NCBI GenBank assembly: GCA_029379385.1 | Contig: CM055614.1 | Location: 13,273,528 to 13,337,527, forward strand | Length of the DNA: 64,000 nt | Direction: 5' to 3' | Source of the DNA: Quillaja saponaria | Taxonomy: Eukaryota; Streptophyta; Magnoliopsida; Fabales; Quillajaceae | Part shown: piece after piece, positions 10,496 through 23,119 of the stretch | Numbering within the stretch: the first letter of the stretch is position 1 | How the letters are laid out: each line of letters opens with the position of its first letter | Made by a program: the position numbers and the translations under genes | The notes under the pieces: generated by a model | What the model saw: only the letters and a program-made list of their open reading frames with translations | The model's database searches: none | What the model was told of the DNA's origin: nothing

Positions 10496-13400
10496 TGTTA
10501 GCCCAAGTAGGAAACTGAAAAAGGAGTGAATAGTTTGGCATGTGAAAACGTAGCCAACTGCAAGTGCGATAACAAATAAGCACGTATAGTTATGCAATCT
10601 TAAAGAAGATAAAAATGCAATGAAAAAAGTAAAGAGATATGTATATAGAGATTGACATAGATGATTTTTATAATGATTTACCAAATAACCCTTGGCTACA
10701 TCTAGTCTTCAAGCTCCACTTGAGAATTTCTACTAATGGCGAGATTGTAAGATAATGATTATAGATCTCAGCCAAAACCTAGATAAGTTACAATACTTAC
10801 GAAAACCTCCACAAGAAGAACTTTACCAAACTTAAAACCACATTTAGATTCTCTTGTCAAATCTCATAAGTTGAGAAGACGATTGTGAAAGTACAATCAC
10901 TTTGTTACAAAGCTTTTATTTGAATATGAAAGTTTAAGACTTTTCTTTTACCTAAACTTATCTAGAATCTAGGTCAACTCTTAAAATTTGTTAATAATAA
11001 GGAAAAAAAAATACAAGAACTATAGTTAGAGTTAACTCTAAACCATGAATTTCCAAGAAACATAAAAAACCAAACAATCTAAAAAGAGGTTGAAAATAAA
11101 CTAAGGATACTACCCAATTACAATGAAACAAAAACCACAAGAAAATAACAAAGCAACACATAAGAACTGAACGATGCTTAGCAATGCTAATGTAGGGCAT
11201 CTACTACTAAAGCTTATCTAATTCTAGAAACTAATGAGCTTGATTAGGCAAGAGAACAAGAGATTGCCAATAATGACTTGCTTTGGAATCACAAGCCACA
11301 ACAACGAAATTAAACTCTCTAAAACAATATGAAATTGTAACATTTAGCATCTGCATAAGACGGAGCAACTCTGGAAACTTACCATAAAACTTCCAAAGCA
11401 GATTTTTCTTGCAAATTATGCATTGAACAAGTGTCATTGAAACAAAATTAACAATAATATTCACAATACAAGTAGAGGCACAACACTTTAAACCTTCCAA
11501 TAAAACTTCAAACTTGTCATCATGTCGGTTTGCACATCCAAATATCAAGCATAAGATATAACAAAATCTCGACCTATTAAGGGTGTGCAAAAAAATCGTC
11601 AGCCCGTTGAACTTGATCCAACCTATTCGAACCCAATCAAAACCAAATAACCCATCAAAATTCAAATTTATAATTTGCTAACTTTTATTTTTTATTCTAG
11701 GTTGGGTCAGGTGGCTAGGTTGAGATGTTTTGAACTTAGGTGCACCTGACCCACCGGACATTATGTTTTAACATTTATTAAATTATTTTTTATATGTAAA
11801 TATTAACTTTAAATATAAAATATTACTACATAAATATTAGGTTTTATATTATTGATAAATATACATCATTATTTCATCTTTTAATTTTATTTTGTAATAT
11901 TAAACATCTTTATATTATGTTGATTTAGTTATAAAACTATAACTTGCTATTTTTATTTTTATTTTGAATTTTAATTTTCAACCCATTGACTCACCCGACT
12001 TTTAAAGAGAGGTAGAATTTTTAGTTATCTAACTTAGTCGGGTTAGGTGACATTTTACCTTCACTTGACCCGAGCTCGATTGCGCTCTTCTACTACCTTA
12101 TGGACTTAAAAACACCACCAATGGCTAGCTCAACGTGATTTCCCTAAGCACAACTATCACAATTGAGCATAAAAATCGAAATAGAAAGAGAAAACACCTT
12201 AGTATTCGTACCTTATTGGGGTAAAAGGCATCTCAAAAAACTAATGGGAAATGACTGAAGCCGATGGATATCCTTCTAGCTTACTTTAGGCCTTCCCTTA
12301 AAAGAGGTAATAATGATTCTGAGAGTGTTCAGAACATGCCTAACAATGAACAAAGAAAACATTTCAATATTATCAATCTCCTTATCATTCTCAACCATCC
12401 AAATTATCTACACAATCAAGTAAGGTGTGACTGAGCTCAAATAACTCATAAAAAGAGGATATACATAGCTGGCATCAAGCATTACATGCAAAGAAGCGGT
12501 AGTCATAATCAAATCAAAACAATAACCAAAAAAAAAAAAAAACAAACTTCCCTTGCAACCTGAAAGGAAAGGATATGAAAGTTTTTGCTTCTCTATACTC
12601 AAAGACGTAAAAGTTTTGTAGAGTGAATAACTAAAGAAGAAATGATATAAAAGTTCTATTCTTTTTCTATACTCAAAGATATGAAAGTTTTGAGATTGAG
12701 AAACTGATTTGCTAAGAGCTTGAAAGTATTTATCATTCAGAAATCTTAGAATGTAAAAGTGAATTTTTGAAAATATATTATTCTCTTTTCAACATATATA
12801 TATGCTTGAACTTGAATATAGTTGCTTCTCAGTTAAACAATTAGTATCATCATCTCTATTCCATTTATCAATTCTCATATCCCACCTAGGTCTATCAATT
12901 TATATGTCTAAGAAATGCTTCTTTCTTAGGTTAAAGCAAATGCCAAAATAGTTATTGTTCTTATACCACTATTAGTACATCAAACGCTCTTTCTTTCAAA
13001 GTGCATGGAAAGACTACGAGAAGGCTTCTATTTTTTTGATATTCTTCCCACCCTGGGAGTAGGAGTAACACAAAAAGAAGGATTAGCATTGTTGACCCAA
13101 TGATGCTCTTTTTGGGCAAAAGGTGGAAAGTTAGAACTATTGCTACTGTACTTTCTTCTAAAACCTCAACCAATTAAAGTAATACTAGGAATGCAGTGCC
13201 TAGAATTTTTATTTTTTTTCCTTTGCATTATGCACATAGTACATGATATTCCTAAAACTTTAGCTATCTAGTTTTGTTAACTGCTTTTTCTTTTTCTTTT
13301 TTTCTAAATTTTGTCATAAGCGATATCTTTTTGGAAATTTGCTCAGTTGAGGAAGATGATGATCAATTGATTGTCTTCTAAAAACGATGCCAAATGGATA

Positions 13401-13924
13401 AGTCAAGAAGACTTTAGTTGACAACACAGCTTTAATTGAGAACTTCAGTTCACTAGATTGTAAATGAGATGCTTCATTTTGATTATAGTCATACCTTCAA
13501 TTGATCTTGAAACATTTCCTTTTGATCTTTCTTCAGCTATCTAAATAATAGTCATTACTTGATCTCTTTAGTTGGGAAATCTTTAATAAAACAATGTGTT
13601 TCTTCTTCCTTTAATATGCACTAAAATGCTTTTTAGTTGACCAGTAAAGATCTTTAGTTCAAGAAACTTTTAATAAAACGACGTGTTGCTGCTTCTTTGA
13701 TATCCACTAAGTTGATTTAGATCTATAGTTGATCTATTACAGTTGACTGGCATATGAGGAAATGTTGTCATATCGATTCCACTCTAACTTCGTCAATTGA
13801 TATGTTGTACATGCAATAAAAATAAGATTTTCAAGTTAGTTTCTTATTACATTTTTCATTAATTATTTAGTTATCATCAAAATCATATTTAGATTAGGGT
13901 ATCAAATACTCATTTGATTTAACA
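10496..13924 (-). mobile_element. Copia LTR region, expanded by later insertions
   Basis: On the minus strand it opens with TGTTAAATCAAATGAG at 13924, a start shared with 15462, and continues TGATTTTGATGATAACTAAA. It ends CTAACA at 10496, just before the primer binding site. At 3.4 kb it is long for a Copia LTR; part is explained by a nested MITE-like block (about 11580-12100). The stretch 12600-12790 holds two CTTTGAGTATAGA units. It is possible that two LTRs or fragments are joined here rather than one. No gene is seen inside; short open frames are by chance. Confidence 0.5.
11580..12100. mobile_element. hAT-like MITE remnant nested in the Copia LTR
   Basis: Its edges resemble common plant non-autonomous hAT MITEs: AGGGTGTGCAAAAAAATCG at the left, GACCCGAGCTCGATTGCGCT at the right, with GGTTGGGTCAGG-type words and an AT-rich centre. 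Terminal repeats are imperfect and I could not confirm an 8-bp target duplication. Confidence 0.4.
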
Positions 13925-14379
13925 CAACTTTATTAAATGCACATTAAGAGATCATTAACCTAAATATTTTTCTTTTACTAATTTAATTTTTAAATATAAT
14001 ATATTGGTACTTTGTAAGGTATAACTGGTCTGATGAGTATTTATTTAATAACTTCAATTATTTTTTAAAATAAATATTAATCTTAAATTATCTTATATTA
14101 TTTATATATATTAAACGATTCAGCCTCGCGAGTTTAAGAGCCGGGCTTTGTAAAATTTAAGCTCGGCTCGTTTAGTAAATGAGCCCTAAAATAAAACTCG
14201 ATCTCGGCTTCTTTAGAAAACAAATTTAGCTCGAGTGAGCCTTAACGAGTTGTTCACGAACAGCACTGTTCATTTGCACTCCTACAAATCAAAAATTATA
14301 TCTATAAAATGAATCTTATATGTTAACATATCATTTGTAATTTTTAATGTAACTATTTCTTTATTAGCTTATCCGAGTT
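13925..14379. other. AT-rich spacer with a GAGCTCGGCTCG-type repeat
   Basis: About 14115-14285 carries AAGCTCGGCTCGTTTAGTAAA, GAGCCTTAACGAGTTGTTCA and related words, a pattern seen in dispersed repeats of many woody plants. No coding region is seen. Confidence 0.4.
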
Positions 14380-14934
14380 CAACAAATTTTATAGCATGCA
14401 TTTGAACTAATTTATCAAAGGTAACTTACAGCTCATCTAAAGAGTATGATGAATTTACCTCATCAGCCGTAGTATCTACTAAGAAAATAATTATGGCTTC
14501 AGTTGTTACCATCAAGTAAAGATTTGCTTCTTCTCTGTAGTTTTCTTCATAAGAGCTATCATCATTTTCACTTCAAGTGGCAATCATGGCTATTTTCTTC
14601 TTCGGATAAAATTTTTCTTGTTAAGACACTCATTCTTCATGTGTTTTGAATTCTTGAATTCAAAGCATATGATAGTTCTTTCTTTTCTCCTTTGAACTGC
14701 TTATTAGCTAAATCATTTTTGAATGGCTTTCTCATTATTTTCTTTAAAAATCTTTTGAACTTTTTGTGAAAAATGCAAGATCATTTTTATCACTTTTAGA
14801 TTCTTCACTGGAATTAGTAAGATCATTTTATGTAACCTTGAAGGCAACTCATTTAGCTTTTTCATGCTTCCTTTTATATCATTCTTCATGTCTCTCTTGT
14901 ATCTCATGAGTAACAAGAGAACCAAACAGTTCAA
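14380..14934 (-). pseudogene. Copia retrotransposon gag C-terminus with zinc-knuckle remnant (copy 2)
   Basis: The minus strand reads VELFGSLVTHEIQERHEE from about 14930, then KNDLAFFTKSSKDF near 14760, then CFEFKNSKHMKNECLNKKNF (14670-14610). The last is a CCHC zinc knuckle whose second cysteine is now phenylalanine. It is followed by acidic sequence with ANLYLM, as in Copia gag-pol junctions. The N-terminal half and all of pol are missing; stops interrupt it. It abuts a truncated LTR (14935-15462) at its N-terminal side and faces another LTR start at 13924. Confidence 0.75.
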
Positions 14935-15462
14935 CTGACTGAAGTATGTAGAGTTAATTGTGAAGATTTAGCTGACAAATATAAGACCATCAGTTGACTG
15001 GTTTTTATTGAAACATTGCATAACATCTTCAGTTGACTGACATATATATCCACTGAATAGGTTTAGATGACTGACATTAAATGAAATGATGCTTTTTTTT
15101 AGGAGATTTAGCTAAAACTTCAGCTAACTGAAAATATTCACTGAGAGACTTCAGCTGACTATTTATGATAAAAGGATGTTGATATGTTGTTGCATACTTT
15201 AGCTAATTGAATTCATTTTCAGCAGACTTGAAAAACTTTGTCTTATTATGAGCTTCTGCTGTAAAAGATCTATTGAGTGATATCTTCATCTGATTAATTC
15301 CATTGGTTCATTCATTGACTTTTACATTTCAGTAAACCGTACATGCTATAAAAAATAATGTTTAAAAGTTGATTAATTATTGCAATTTATACTTAATTAT
15401 TTAGTTGTCATCAAAATCAATTTAAAAGTACTATTAAATTAAGTTATTCATTTGATTCAACA
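14935..15462 (-). repeat. Copia LTR, truncated (homologous to 13330-13924)
   Basis: Starts on the minus strand with TGTTGAATCAAATGAA at 15462 and aligns with the 13924 copy through GATTTTGATGACAACTAAAT and TAGCATGTAC. Both copies then become rich in the short word CAGTCAACTGAAG and variants. The inner end is lost where it meets gag at about 14935, so the 3' end of the LTR and the primer site were deleted. Confidence 0.65.
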
Positions 15463-17290
15463 TGAGATATTTGCACATCCTAGTCATTAGGAAACCTTAA
15501 AACCTGCCTTCCACCACTATCATATAATGGCCTTTAGATCCTTTCTTTGGATGGAACATGTTAACACCTCTGTCGCAACATATTGTGTGATAGCATGTTA
15601 AGGTGCTTAACTTGTCTTATATGGTTGATTGCTATATTCATGCATATACATAAACATACATGCCCATTTAATTTTGGTAGACACAACCATAGTATGCCTA
15701 ATAAATGTTATATATATATATTAAAAAAAAATTAGTTTTTCATGACTATAATTTTTAGAGGCAATTTGGATTTTACCCAAAAGGTAATGCAACCACCTCA
15801 TATGCATTTATCATCATTTCATGTAGTGAGGTTTTGACTCAAAAGCTTTGTCTTTTAGTTCACGGGCCTTAAGAAAATGGGCATGTCCCATGCACCATTC
15901 TTGACTTAGATATTATCATGTGCATTTAGTTTCTTAAAAGCCTTTTTTCTTTTTCTTTTTTTTGGCATCCAAGTCAAATGTAAGGTCCACAACTCACTTT
16001 CATTCTTAAGGCCTCTATTTTATTCAACTTCTTGAACTTACCTAGATATAATGCTAAGCTTAGGGGATTCACATTGTTTCTAGATGTTCCTGTTGCACCT
16101 CTCCGCATATGGAATCTTTTTTTTTTTATAAAAGTCTTGATTTCAAAACTAAATTCTTTTGAATGGGATCACCCTAATTATAGTCTTCGTGTGGAACTTC
16201 AATTTATGATCAAATGGGGCTTTGTTCTATCTTAGTGCATTTAACCCATACTTCACTCTTAGATTTTCACCTAGTATGTTTTAAGTTAAAGGGTGAGAGC
16301 CTAGACGAGGGACGTGGCCCCATAAGTCACTTTCATCCTTGACTTGCATATGTAACATTTGTCAACCATCTTGCATTTCACATGTAGCATAAGCTTCTAT
16401 CAAAAATCAAAATTCTTATCATAGTCTTGAAATATATATATAAGAAAAAAATTATGAAAAAAAAAAAAACAATTTTTCCTTCTTATTATCTTTACATTTA
16501 AAAATAAAGAAAATAAAAAATTGAAGTCTTGCTCATGTAATTGCATTTTTGGACACATGTTACCTTTATCGTAGTTTGTTAATTTAGATTGCATTATTAT
16601 TCTTCACTCTAACATTGATTTTTTCTATCACTTAAAAGAAAACGTCATCATTTTAATATTACATTTAGTTTTTTTTTCTCCTAAAAATTCAAAAACCAAA
16701 AGTTTTCTTCACATCATATTGCATTAGTACTTCTTTTTTTTATTAAAAAAAAAACACAAAAAAAGGGGTCTTAAGAGTCTTGTATGTCCTAATATATCTT
16801 ATATGTTACATTTCTCTTAGCTTTGCATTATAGTTCTTGATTTTATATCATATTCAAGTTTTTCAAATGTAAAAAAGTATAATTGTTTGGACATCATGCA
16901 TCTTCACTCTTTGATAATTTCATTCTCAAATTTTTATCCTTATTTTTCATATTTTACAAATTAAAAACTTATAAACTCGTATTAATCAATCAAATTTGTT
17001 GCATAAATAAATAATATCAATAATAAAAATGATAATCTAATATTCATCAATTTAAATAGCATGCATGATACGTAACATATGATCATGTTTGCAAAAACGT
17101 AAGAAATCAAAATATCTTGGCCCTCTCTTATGAGTTGACTTTATTTATAAATCACGAAATTAATCAAGATCATGAAGCAAATAAATAGTGGTAGGGATGT
17201 CAGAAAATTTGAAATTTTCTTTTCCATTACAACATCATATTGGATAACTAAAAATGGGTTATATCATTTCATGGAGGATTGACAAATTAT
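15463..17290. other. Gene-free AT-rich interval with scattered repeat fragments
   Basis: No coding region recognised. GCATGTCCCATG..CATGTGCATT occurs at about 15880-15935 and again at 17505-17530, and CTCACTTTCAT.CTT near 15992 and 16327, which suggests an old, unclassified repeat. An open frame at 16032-16235 matches no family I know. Confidence 0.4.
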
Positions 17291-17374
17291 TGTGTCGAGT
17301 TGGATTTGAACCATTGTAGACATATTGCCAACAAATTTACAATCCGTCCTAAGTAACTGCTCAGGTATCGACCA
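17291..17374 (-). pseudogene. trnY-GUA: Plastid-derived tRNA-Tyr(GUA) pseudogene (NUPT)
   Basis: The 84 bases on the minus strand follow the chloroplast trnY-GUA gene along its whole length: TGGTCGATACCTGAGCAGTT, then GGACGGATTGTAAATTTGTT with an intact GTA anticodon, then GGCAATATGTCTACAATGGT, then TCAAATCCAACTCGACACA. The long variable arm is kept. Most differences from the plastid form as I know it are C-to-T or G-to-A, the usual decay of methylated organelle DNA in the nucleus. The two outer acceptor-stem pairs (T-C, G-A) are broken, so a functional tRNA is unlikely. Neighbouring trnE or trnD is not visible. Confidence 0.85.
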
Positions 17375-17599
17375 AGAAATAATGTGTTTTAAGTTTTATT
17401 GATAATCCAAGTTTTTCACCTCCATCGTCATCCTTAAAAGAAAATACATGGTAAAACATTTCATAATAAGTTATTAATCTCATATGCATCTCTCATTTAG
17501 GAATTAGAGCATGTCCCATGTCATGTGCATTATTAGTTAGCATATCTTTCTTTTTTTTTCCTTTTTATAAAAAAAATTCAAACTTAAGTAAGACTAGAG
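17375..17599. other. Spacer between tRNA relic and LINE
   Basis: AT-rich. Ends in TTTCTTTTTTTTTCC (17548-17562), which on the minus strand could be the A-rich tail of the LINE to its right. Confidence 0.4.
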
Positions 17600-19760
17600 C
17601 CAGTCCTTAATTTTTATTAATCAAAAAAGGAAAACAAAAACAGAAGGAAACATAAAACCAAAACTCCTTAAAAAGATGAGAAAGACAATCACCCTTGTAC
17701 AAAGTAAATAAATAAGGGCAAAATGAAAAAAGTAAATAAATAGGGAAAACTCTTCCTTTACAACTAAACAAGATAAAGTAAACTAAGGAGTCTCTCCCTT
17801 TACAACATGAAAAACTATCTTCAAAAGTAATCCCAGCCCATTTGATCTTGAAGGGGGAGACTCCAAGAACATGTTAGAAGATTAGAATTGTTAAACAACT
17901 CCTAATCAATGATCGAATGCCCAATCTTGGAAAATGAGTCTGCTAACATATTCCCCTCCTTACAAACATATTGTATAAACCAAGAGACTGGTACATTCCG
18001 GATGTCCCTAACCATGTACACTAAGTTCCAAGGGGTTTCAACAGACATCTGGAGAAAATCATCTAAAATTCTAAAGTCACACTCGATCTGAACAGACGAG
18101 AAGCCAAACCCAGCTTCTATTCACAATCCATCTACAAAAGCTCTTGTCTTAGCATCTATATTCGTGCACTAACAGTTAACATTGCATAAATTAAGTAATA
18201 AATTTGCAAGGCTATTACTAACAACTCCACCACTAGCACCATACCCATTAATCGAAGAACAATCAGTATTAAGCTTAAAACCCATTTACGGTGGCTCCTA
18301 CTTCGTACCTCAAAATAGAGTGGGATATGCAAGGAATATGTAATGTAGCAATAAAAGAATGGTTATGGAAGGATAATCGAGTTTTGGGCATATATGCAAG
18401 CATAACTTGTACAACAAAATAAATTACCTTGTGTATAATAACCTGATCCTCTTGGTGTACTCCCTTGAAAATACTTACAACCTTTACGAAGCTCCTAAAA
18501 GCAACAACAGAAGATAAGAATCTAAACCATACCAACATGTGATCAGCTAAAACTACCAGAGAGCCAGTTTTTGAAAAGGACATTTATAGTCATAGCCTAT
18601 CAAACATTCAAAATTAACCCAAAATATGTAAAAATACTAGAGGCACATTCACCTTAGAGAAACAATGGAAAATCATTTATACTTGCGGAGATGAGTAACA
18701 AGTACATCTAGAAACAATCGATATCCCAATAGCTCATATATAATCATCAATAAACCCAATATTATGAATTAGTTTCCAGATGAAGCAAGAAATCCAAAGG
18801 GGGAGCAACTTATGCCAAATCTTCATGTACCATCTAAAATCTACACCTCGGGCTTGGTGACTCTTCTAGTAAGAGGAAACAGTGAAACACCCCGAAAGGT
18901 AATCAAACCAAACCAAATGGTCTTTAATATTATAGTCTAGATGCGGAAGACCATAAAACAATCTCTGAATGAGAACTCCCCAGAGTATCCATATCTGAAG
19001 TAGATTGAATCAACTCTTGAACAATCATGTTATAAAACATTATCACTTTAATGACATCAAACCATAATGCATCACTGATCCTCGTGGAACCATTTGCAAA
19101 AACCTATTGAGCATGTTCCTGAGTTAAGTAAAAATGGGGCAAATGATTTTTCTTATATAAGAAGCAAAATATGGAATGTGAGTTTATGGTTTGAAAGGAC
19201 TACCATGCTTACTTCGCATGAACTTTGCTTAAAGAGATTGTTCCTGCAAAATGTTTTAGGCCAATTTAGCATTCATAGCCTGCCTTGTTTCAAATAATGG
19301 CCGAAGACCAAGGCCCCATTACTAGAAAGGTTTACAAATAAAACTCCAAAGCTACTCACTTTCTTTACCTAGCCCAAGATTACTCCAAAAGAAGTTGCTA
19401 AACAACATTTCGAAAGCATTAATAAATTACCAGGAACTTTGACATAAGCCAAAGTATGGATAAGAATGGAAGATAGAACACTCTTCAAAAGTGTTAATTT
19501 ACCTCCCAGGGATAATAGATTGCATGCCCAACCTCATCAACCTGAATCAAATGCACTCCTCAACATGCAGAAACAAAGCCCTAGAAACATGCCCTTTAAA
19601 GAGCTATACGCCATAATAGATAAAAATGTGAGTTTTATAATGGAAACCTATCCAAGAAGCAAAAAGATTTCGCCACTGAGTAAAAGTATTAGTAGACACA
19701 ATAAAAGAGCTCTTCCAATATTCATTTGTTGACATGTCAATCTTCCCTGTAACATTTTTC
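17600..19760 (-). mobile_element. L1-type LINE remnant with RT C-terminus and RNase H domain
   Basis: Read right to left on the minus strand. At 19620-19500, GV.LFKGHVSRALFLHVEE; at 19500-19380, LGGKLTLLKSVLSSILIHTL followed by AYVKVPG (the reverse transcriptase thumb region of plant L1 elements); at 18276-17902 an RNase H domain: KLNTDCSSINGYGASGGVVS, IDAKTRAFVDGL.IEAGFGF, IECDFRILDDFLQMSVETPW and YVCKEGNMLADSFSKIGHS. The stop is at about 17904 and a T/A-rich 3' UTR follows. Several stops and frameshifts make it inactive. The 5' end (endonuclease, RT core) is missing, as usual for LINE copies. Confidence 0.8.
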
Positions 19761-20071
19761 TAAACCTAGCTCCTTTCATGATAATTCAAGTGCCTATCAT
19801 AAAAATCATTCCTTGAGAAATTTTTGTCCATTAAGCCTTGAAGGTGTAGTCTATTTAACCCATCAATTTATTTTTCCTAACCACTAAAGGTAGTTTCAAC
19901 GAGTTTGGTACACAGATGTTTCAAACACAAGTTAAGGATCATCATTTATTTTTAATATCCTAAGCACTTTTTTTCCCTATTTCACCACTTTTAAGCCATT
20001 AATTTCTTTGTAAAAATCCATATCATCACCTGATGCATGACAACAATTATATTAAGAAGTGCCCAAGGGAT
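19761..20071. other. Intergenic, nothing recognised
   Basis: AT-rich sequence between the LINE and the MITE; no coding or structural signal. Confidence 0.5.
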
Positions 20072-20074
20072 TAA

Positions 20075-20584
20075 GGGTCTATTTGGATTAAGGGAATGGA
20101 GGAAGAGGAAAGGAAATGAGAGGGTAAGTACTGTTGTTCTTGGTTTGAGAGTTTTTTTTAAATGAGTGAGAGTAAATAGAGGGGTATCCAAATCCTTCAA
20201 AAACTTATATTTTTTAATTCCTCCAAATTAGGGGGATTTGGAGGGAGATGATAAAATACATTATAATTTTTGTCTATTGTGACTAATATAACCCTATTTT
20301 TATTAAATACTTACTAATATTTAAATAAAATATTTTGAGGGTATAATAGTAAAATTATATAATAATATATCATCTCATCTCATCTCCCCTCTCTTCTCTC
20401 TTCTCTCTGCGCTCTGCTCTCTTCTAAACTCTCCAACAAGAAATGTATCTTATCATTTCATCTCTTCTCCCTTCATTTTTTTTAACTCTCAAAATGAGAC
20501 AAATGATAAGTATCATTTTTCATCTACTTTCATCTCCTCTCATTTTATTTATTATCTTCTCCCTCCAAACTCCCAAATATACCC
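20075..20584. mobile_element. Tourist-like (PIF/Harbinger) MITE with TAA target duplications
   Basis: Left end GGGTCTATTTGGATT, right end reading inward GGGTATATTTGGGAG: 12 of 15 positions agree, and this is the GGG..TATTTGG terminus of Tourist elements. The flanks are TAA (20072-20074) and TAA (20585-20587), the target duplication of this superfamily. 510 bp, no coding capacity. The right half is rich in CATCTCTTCTC pyrimidine words. Confidence 0.8.
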
Positions 20585-20587
20585 TAA

Positions 20588-23119
20588 GATTGTCGCACAC
20601 AGTCCAAATTAAGTATATGAAAGCAACTGGAAACAAAGCATGTAAATCCATAAAGAAAAGCAACTAGAAGCAAAGCCCTGGAAAGCAATGAAAAAATCAA
20701 GCCCATAAAACAAAGCGGCAAACCGAAGTAATGATAGACAATAAGTGGTCAAGAATTGAAATGGGCACAGCTTATAGACAACATAATCAATAAATTCAAG
20801 GCACCAAAATTTCTAATAATTTTTTTTTTGGTCGAAACCTATGGGTTAATTTTTGAGCCAATAATTTTTTTCCATAAGCTAGGGAATGCGCTATTGATTA
20901 TTATTGCAATATTATGCCCGATCTGAAAATTACCATCAATTAAATTTTAAGGTAATTTTTAGATTCGAACTTCTAAAAATATTTCCTACCAATCTAAAAT
21001 TATAACCAAAATTTACATCTCACCTTCTACATAAACTTATGTTGCAATTACATGTGCTTTTGGTTGCGATGGAGATTGGCCATGAAAACTAGCCAGGCTT
21101 TAATACTTTCCTCATTCAATGTCTTAAATTTTTAGTTTTTCCTCACTCAATATCCCATCTACCTTCTCTAACATGTAGTCAACTATGAGTTATTGAGAGC
21201 ATTCGAGCATTTGGATTGATAGCGAGACAAAGACTATGCCAGAGACCTTAGCCTGAACTTACTATTTGTTTAGGTTGTCCAAAAACTATGATAAGAAACT
21301 ATGGTATGAAAAACAGTTTTGTATACAAATTATCCAAAGACATTATTTTTTATTGTATTAAAAATAAACAATTTTCTATTCAGTTTTGATTTTTTAATTG
21401 AAATTAAACTCATTTTTAATTTTTTTTAATTTTTAATTTTATTTAAAGTAATTATTAATTTAATTTTTCTTTTTATTTTAATTCAAAATAATTATTAATT
21501 CAGTTTTGATTTGCTTGTTGAAGTGAAAAAAAATAATGGCTACAATTGTGAGTGTTGGAGGGATATGGTTGAAATTTTTTTAAAAAGTAAAGTACAAAAA
21601 ATATTTAAAGATAAAATTCTTAAGAGTAACAAGTTTAAAAGATAAGGTTAAAAAATTTTAAAATATAAAGAGTAAAAAAGATAACAAAAATTCTTAAAGG
21701 CAATAAGTCAGAGGAACGAGGTAAGTATTGTATAAGGTTAAAATTCTGAATGGTAGAAATAGTATAAGAAGTGGGACTGAGAGAATTTTTAGAAAAAGGA
21801 AAGGCTTCTGCGACCCAAAAGCTCCAGATGAGCTTCTTGGACTCACCTGCTTTACCTCATATGTCGCATATTGCGACAGTCCAAACGGTTTGCAGTGCGT
21901 TTTGAACAGCCCAGTCGGTCCTTGCCGCACAGCTCAAGACCATCCAAATGGGCTCATTGTTTAAGGGACTTGATTGCAAATAAAATTTCAAATTTAAATT
22001 TTGGGCTCTACCGTCATTCGCCGATGGTGGAACTGTATGTGATTGACAACTAACTTAAAAGACAATAAATGCACTACATTTGCTACAATGTATGCCTTTT
22101 GTTATGCGGATTACATGAATCCACATGGACATTTCCGTCATTATCCACAGCGCACTGCATGGTGTGCACACCTGTCACTCTCCTACATATATACTCCTAC
22201 ATATGGCTTCTGAGTTTAATAGGTGCAAAAGATTTGCTTCTTTTTTTTCCCTTCTAAAATTGCATGCTTCCTATATAACTAGAAAAATTAGGTTTTACAA
22301 CTTATTAGGGAGACCTCCCGAAAAAAAGAAAGAAAAAGAAATAAGCTTCACAGTCGTTCGCCTAAAGTTGGTCTATCATCCAATGGCTAGGAGTCCTAGG
22401 CAGTTCCTCGTAACAATGAGAAAACAGAAATGCCAAATTGACATTTTGTAATCTATTATTCATCTAAAACTATTGTTGCTTCTCACCATTTTGATTAACT
22501 AGCGAGAAATCTGTCCTACAAATTCTTTTTTTTCATGCCTTGTTTGTTATAAACCTGAAGGCCTCAATTCGGAGTCCCTTTACTGAATTAAATACAAAAC
22601 AAGAGAAGATGAACAATACTGGACCAATCCCAAGATTTTCCATTAATGGCACTGCACAAAATTACACTGATTAAATAATAATTTGATACAAATACATTGC
22701 TAAGAATTAATAACTTGCTTCAGAACTAAAATGAAAATCGAAGGGTGAAAGCACTGCCAAATTTATTTTCTAATTTCATATGTATCCGTAGAAATGTATA
22801 ATGTCAGATATCAGATATCATATACCAACAGGCACATTGTTCCTTCCTCAACTTGCAAGTTATCCTGTAAGGTGAAAGACATGCACAAGCCTAATACTAA
22901 AAATGACCTGGCTGCAAGTACAACAACTACACTGGAAAAGACCAGATCATGGTTACAAAAATCATAACCCTTTTCTCAATTACTACAACAAATATAGAAA
23001 TTCAGCATTACATGTTCGCATTCAATATGAAAGCAAAAAGACATTTACTTTAGAAAAAAAAAAAAAGGAACAGAAACAGAAAATTTTGATACAAGACTGT
23101 ACCTTATATAGAGCAAATA
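20588..23119. other. Spacer between repeats and NUP155, including its 3' UTR
   Basis: No gene recognised. A GC-richer island at 21790-21960 is open on both strands but resembles no family. The last several hundred bases before 23120 should be the NUP155 3' UTR, read on the minus strand; a candidate AATAAA is at 22757-22762 (plus TTTATT). The transcript end cannot be fixed. Confidence 0.4.

Noticed and set aside
16032..16235. 67-aa plus-strand frame in the repeat-rich interval
   Set aside because: No similarity recognised; the flanking sequence is repeat debris and poly-T runs.
21694..21964. Open frames of 78 aa on both strands in a GC-richer island
   Set aside because: No start context, splice signals or family resemblance; dual-strand openness is explained by local composition.
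22365..22440. tRNA-like stretch (TCATCCAATGGCTAGGAGTCC)
   Set aside because: It resembles a tRNA D-arm only; no acceptor stem closes and there is no GGTTCGA T-loop.
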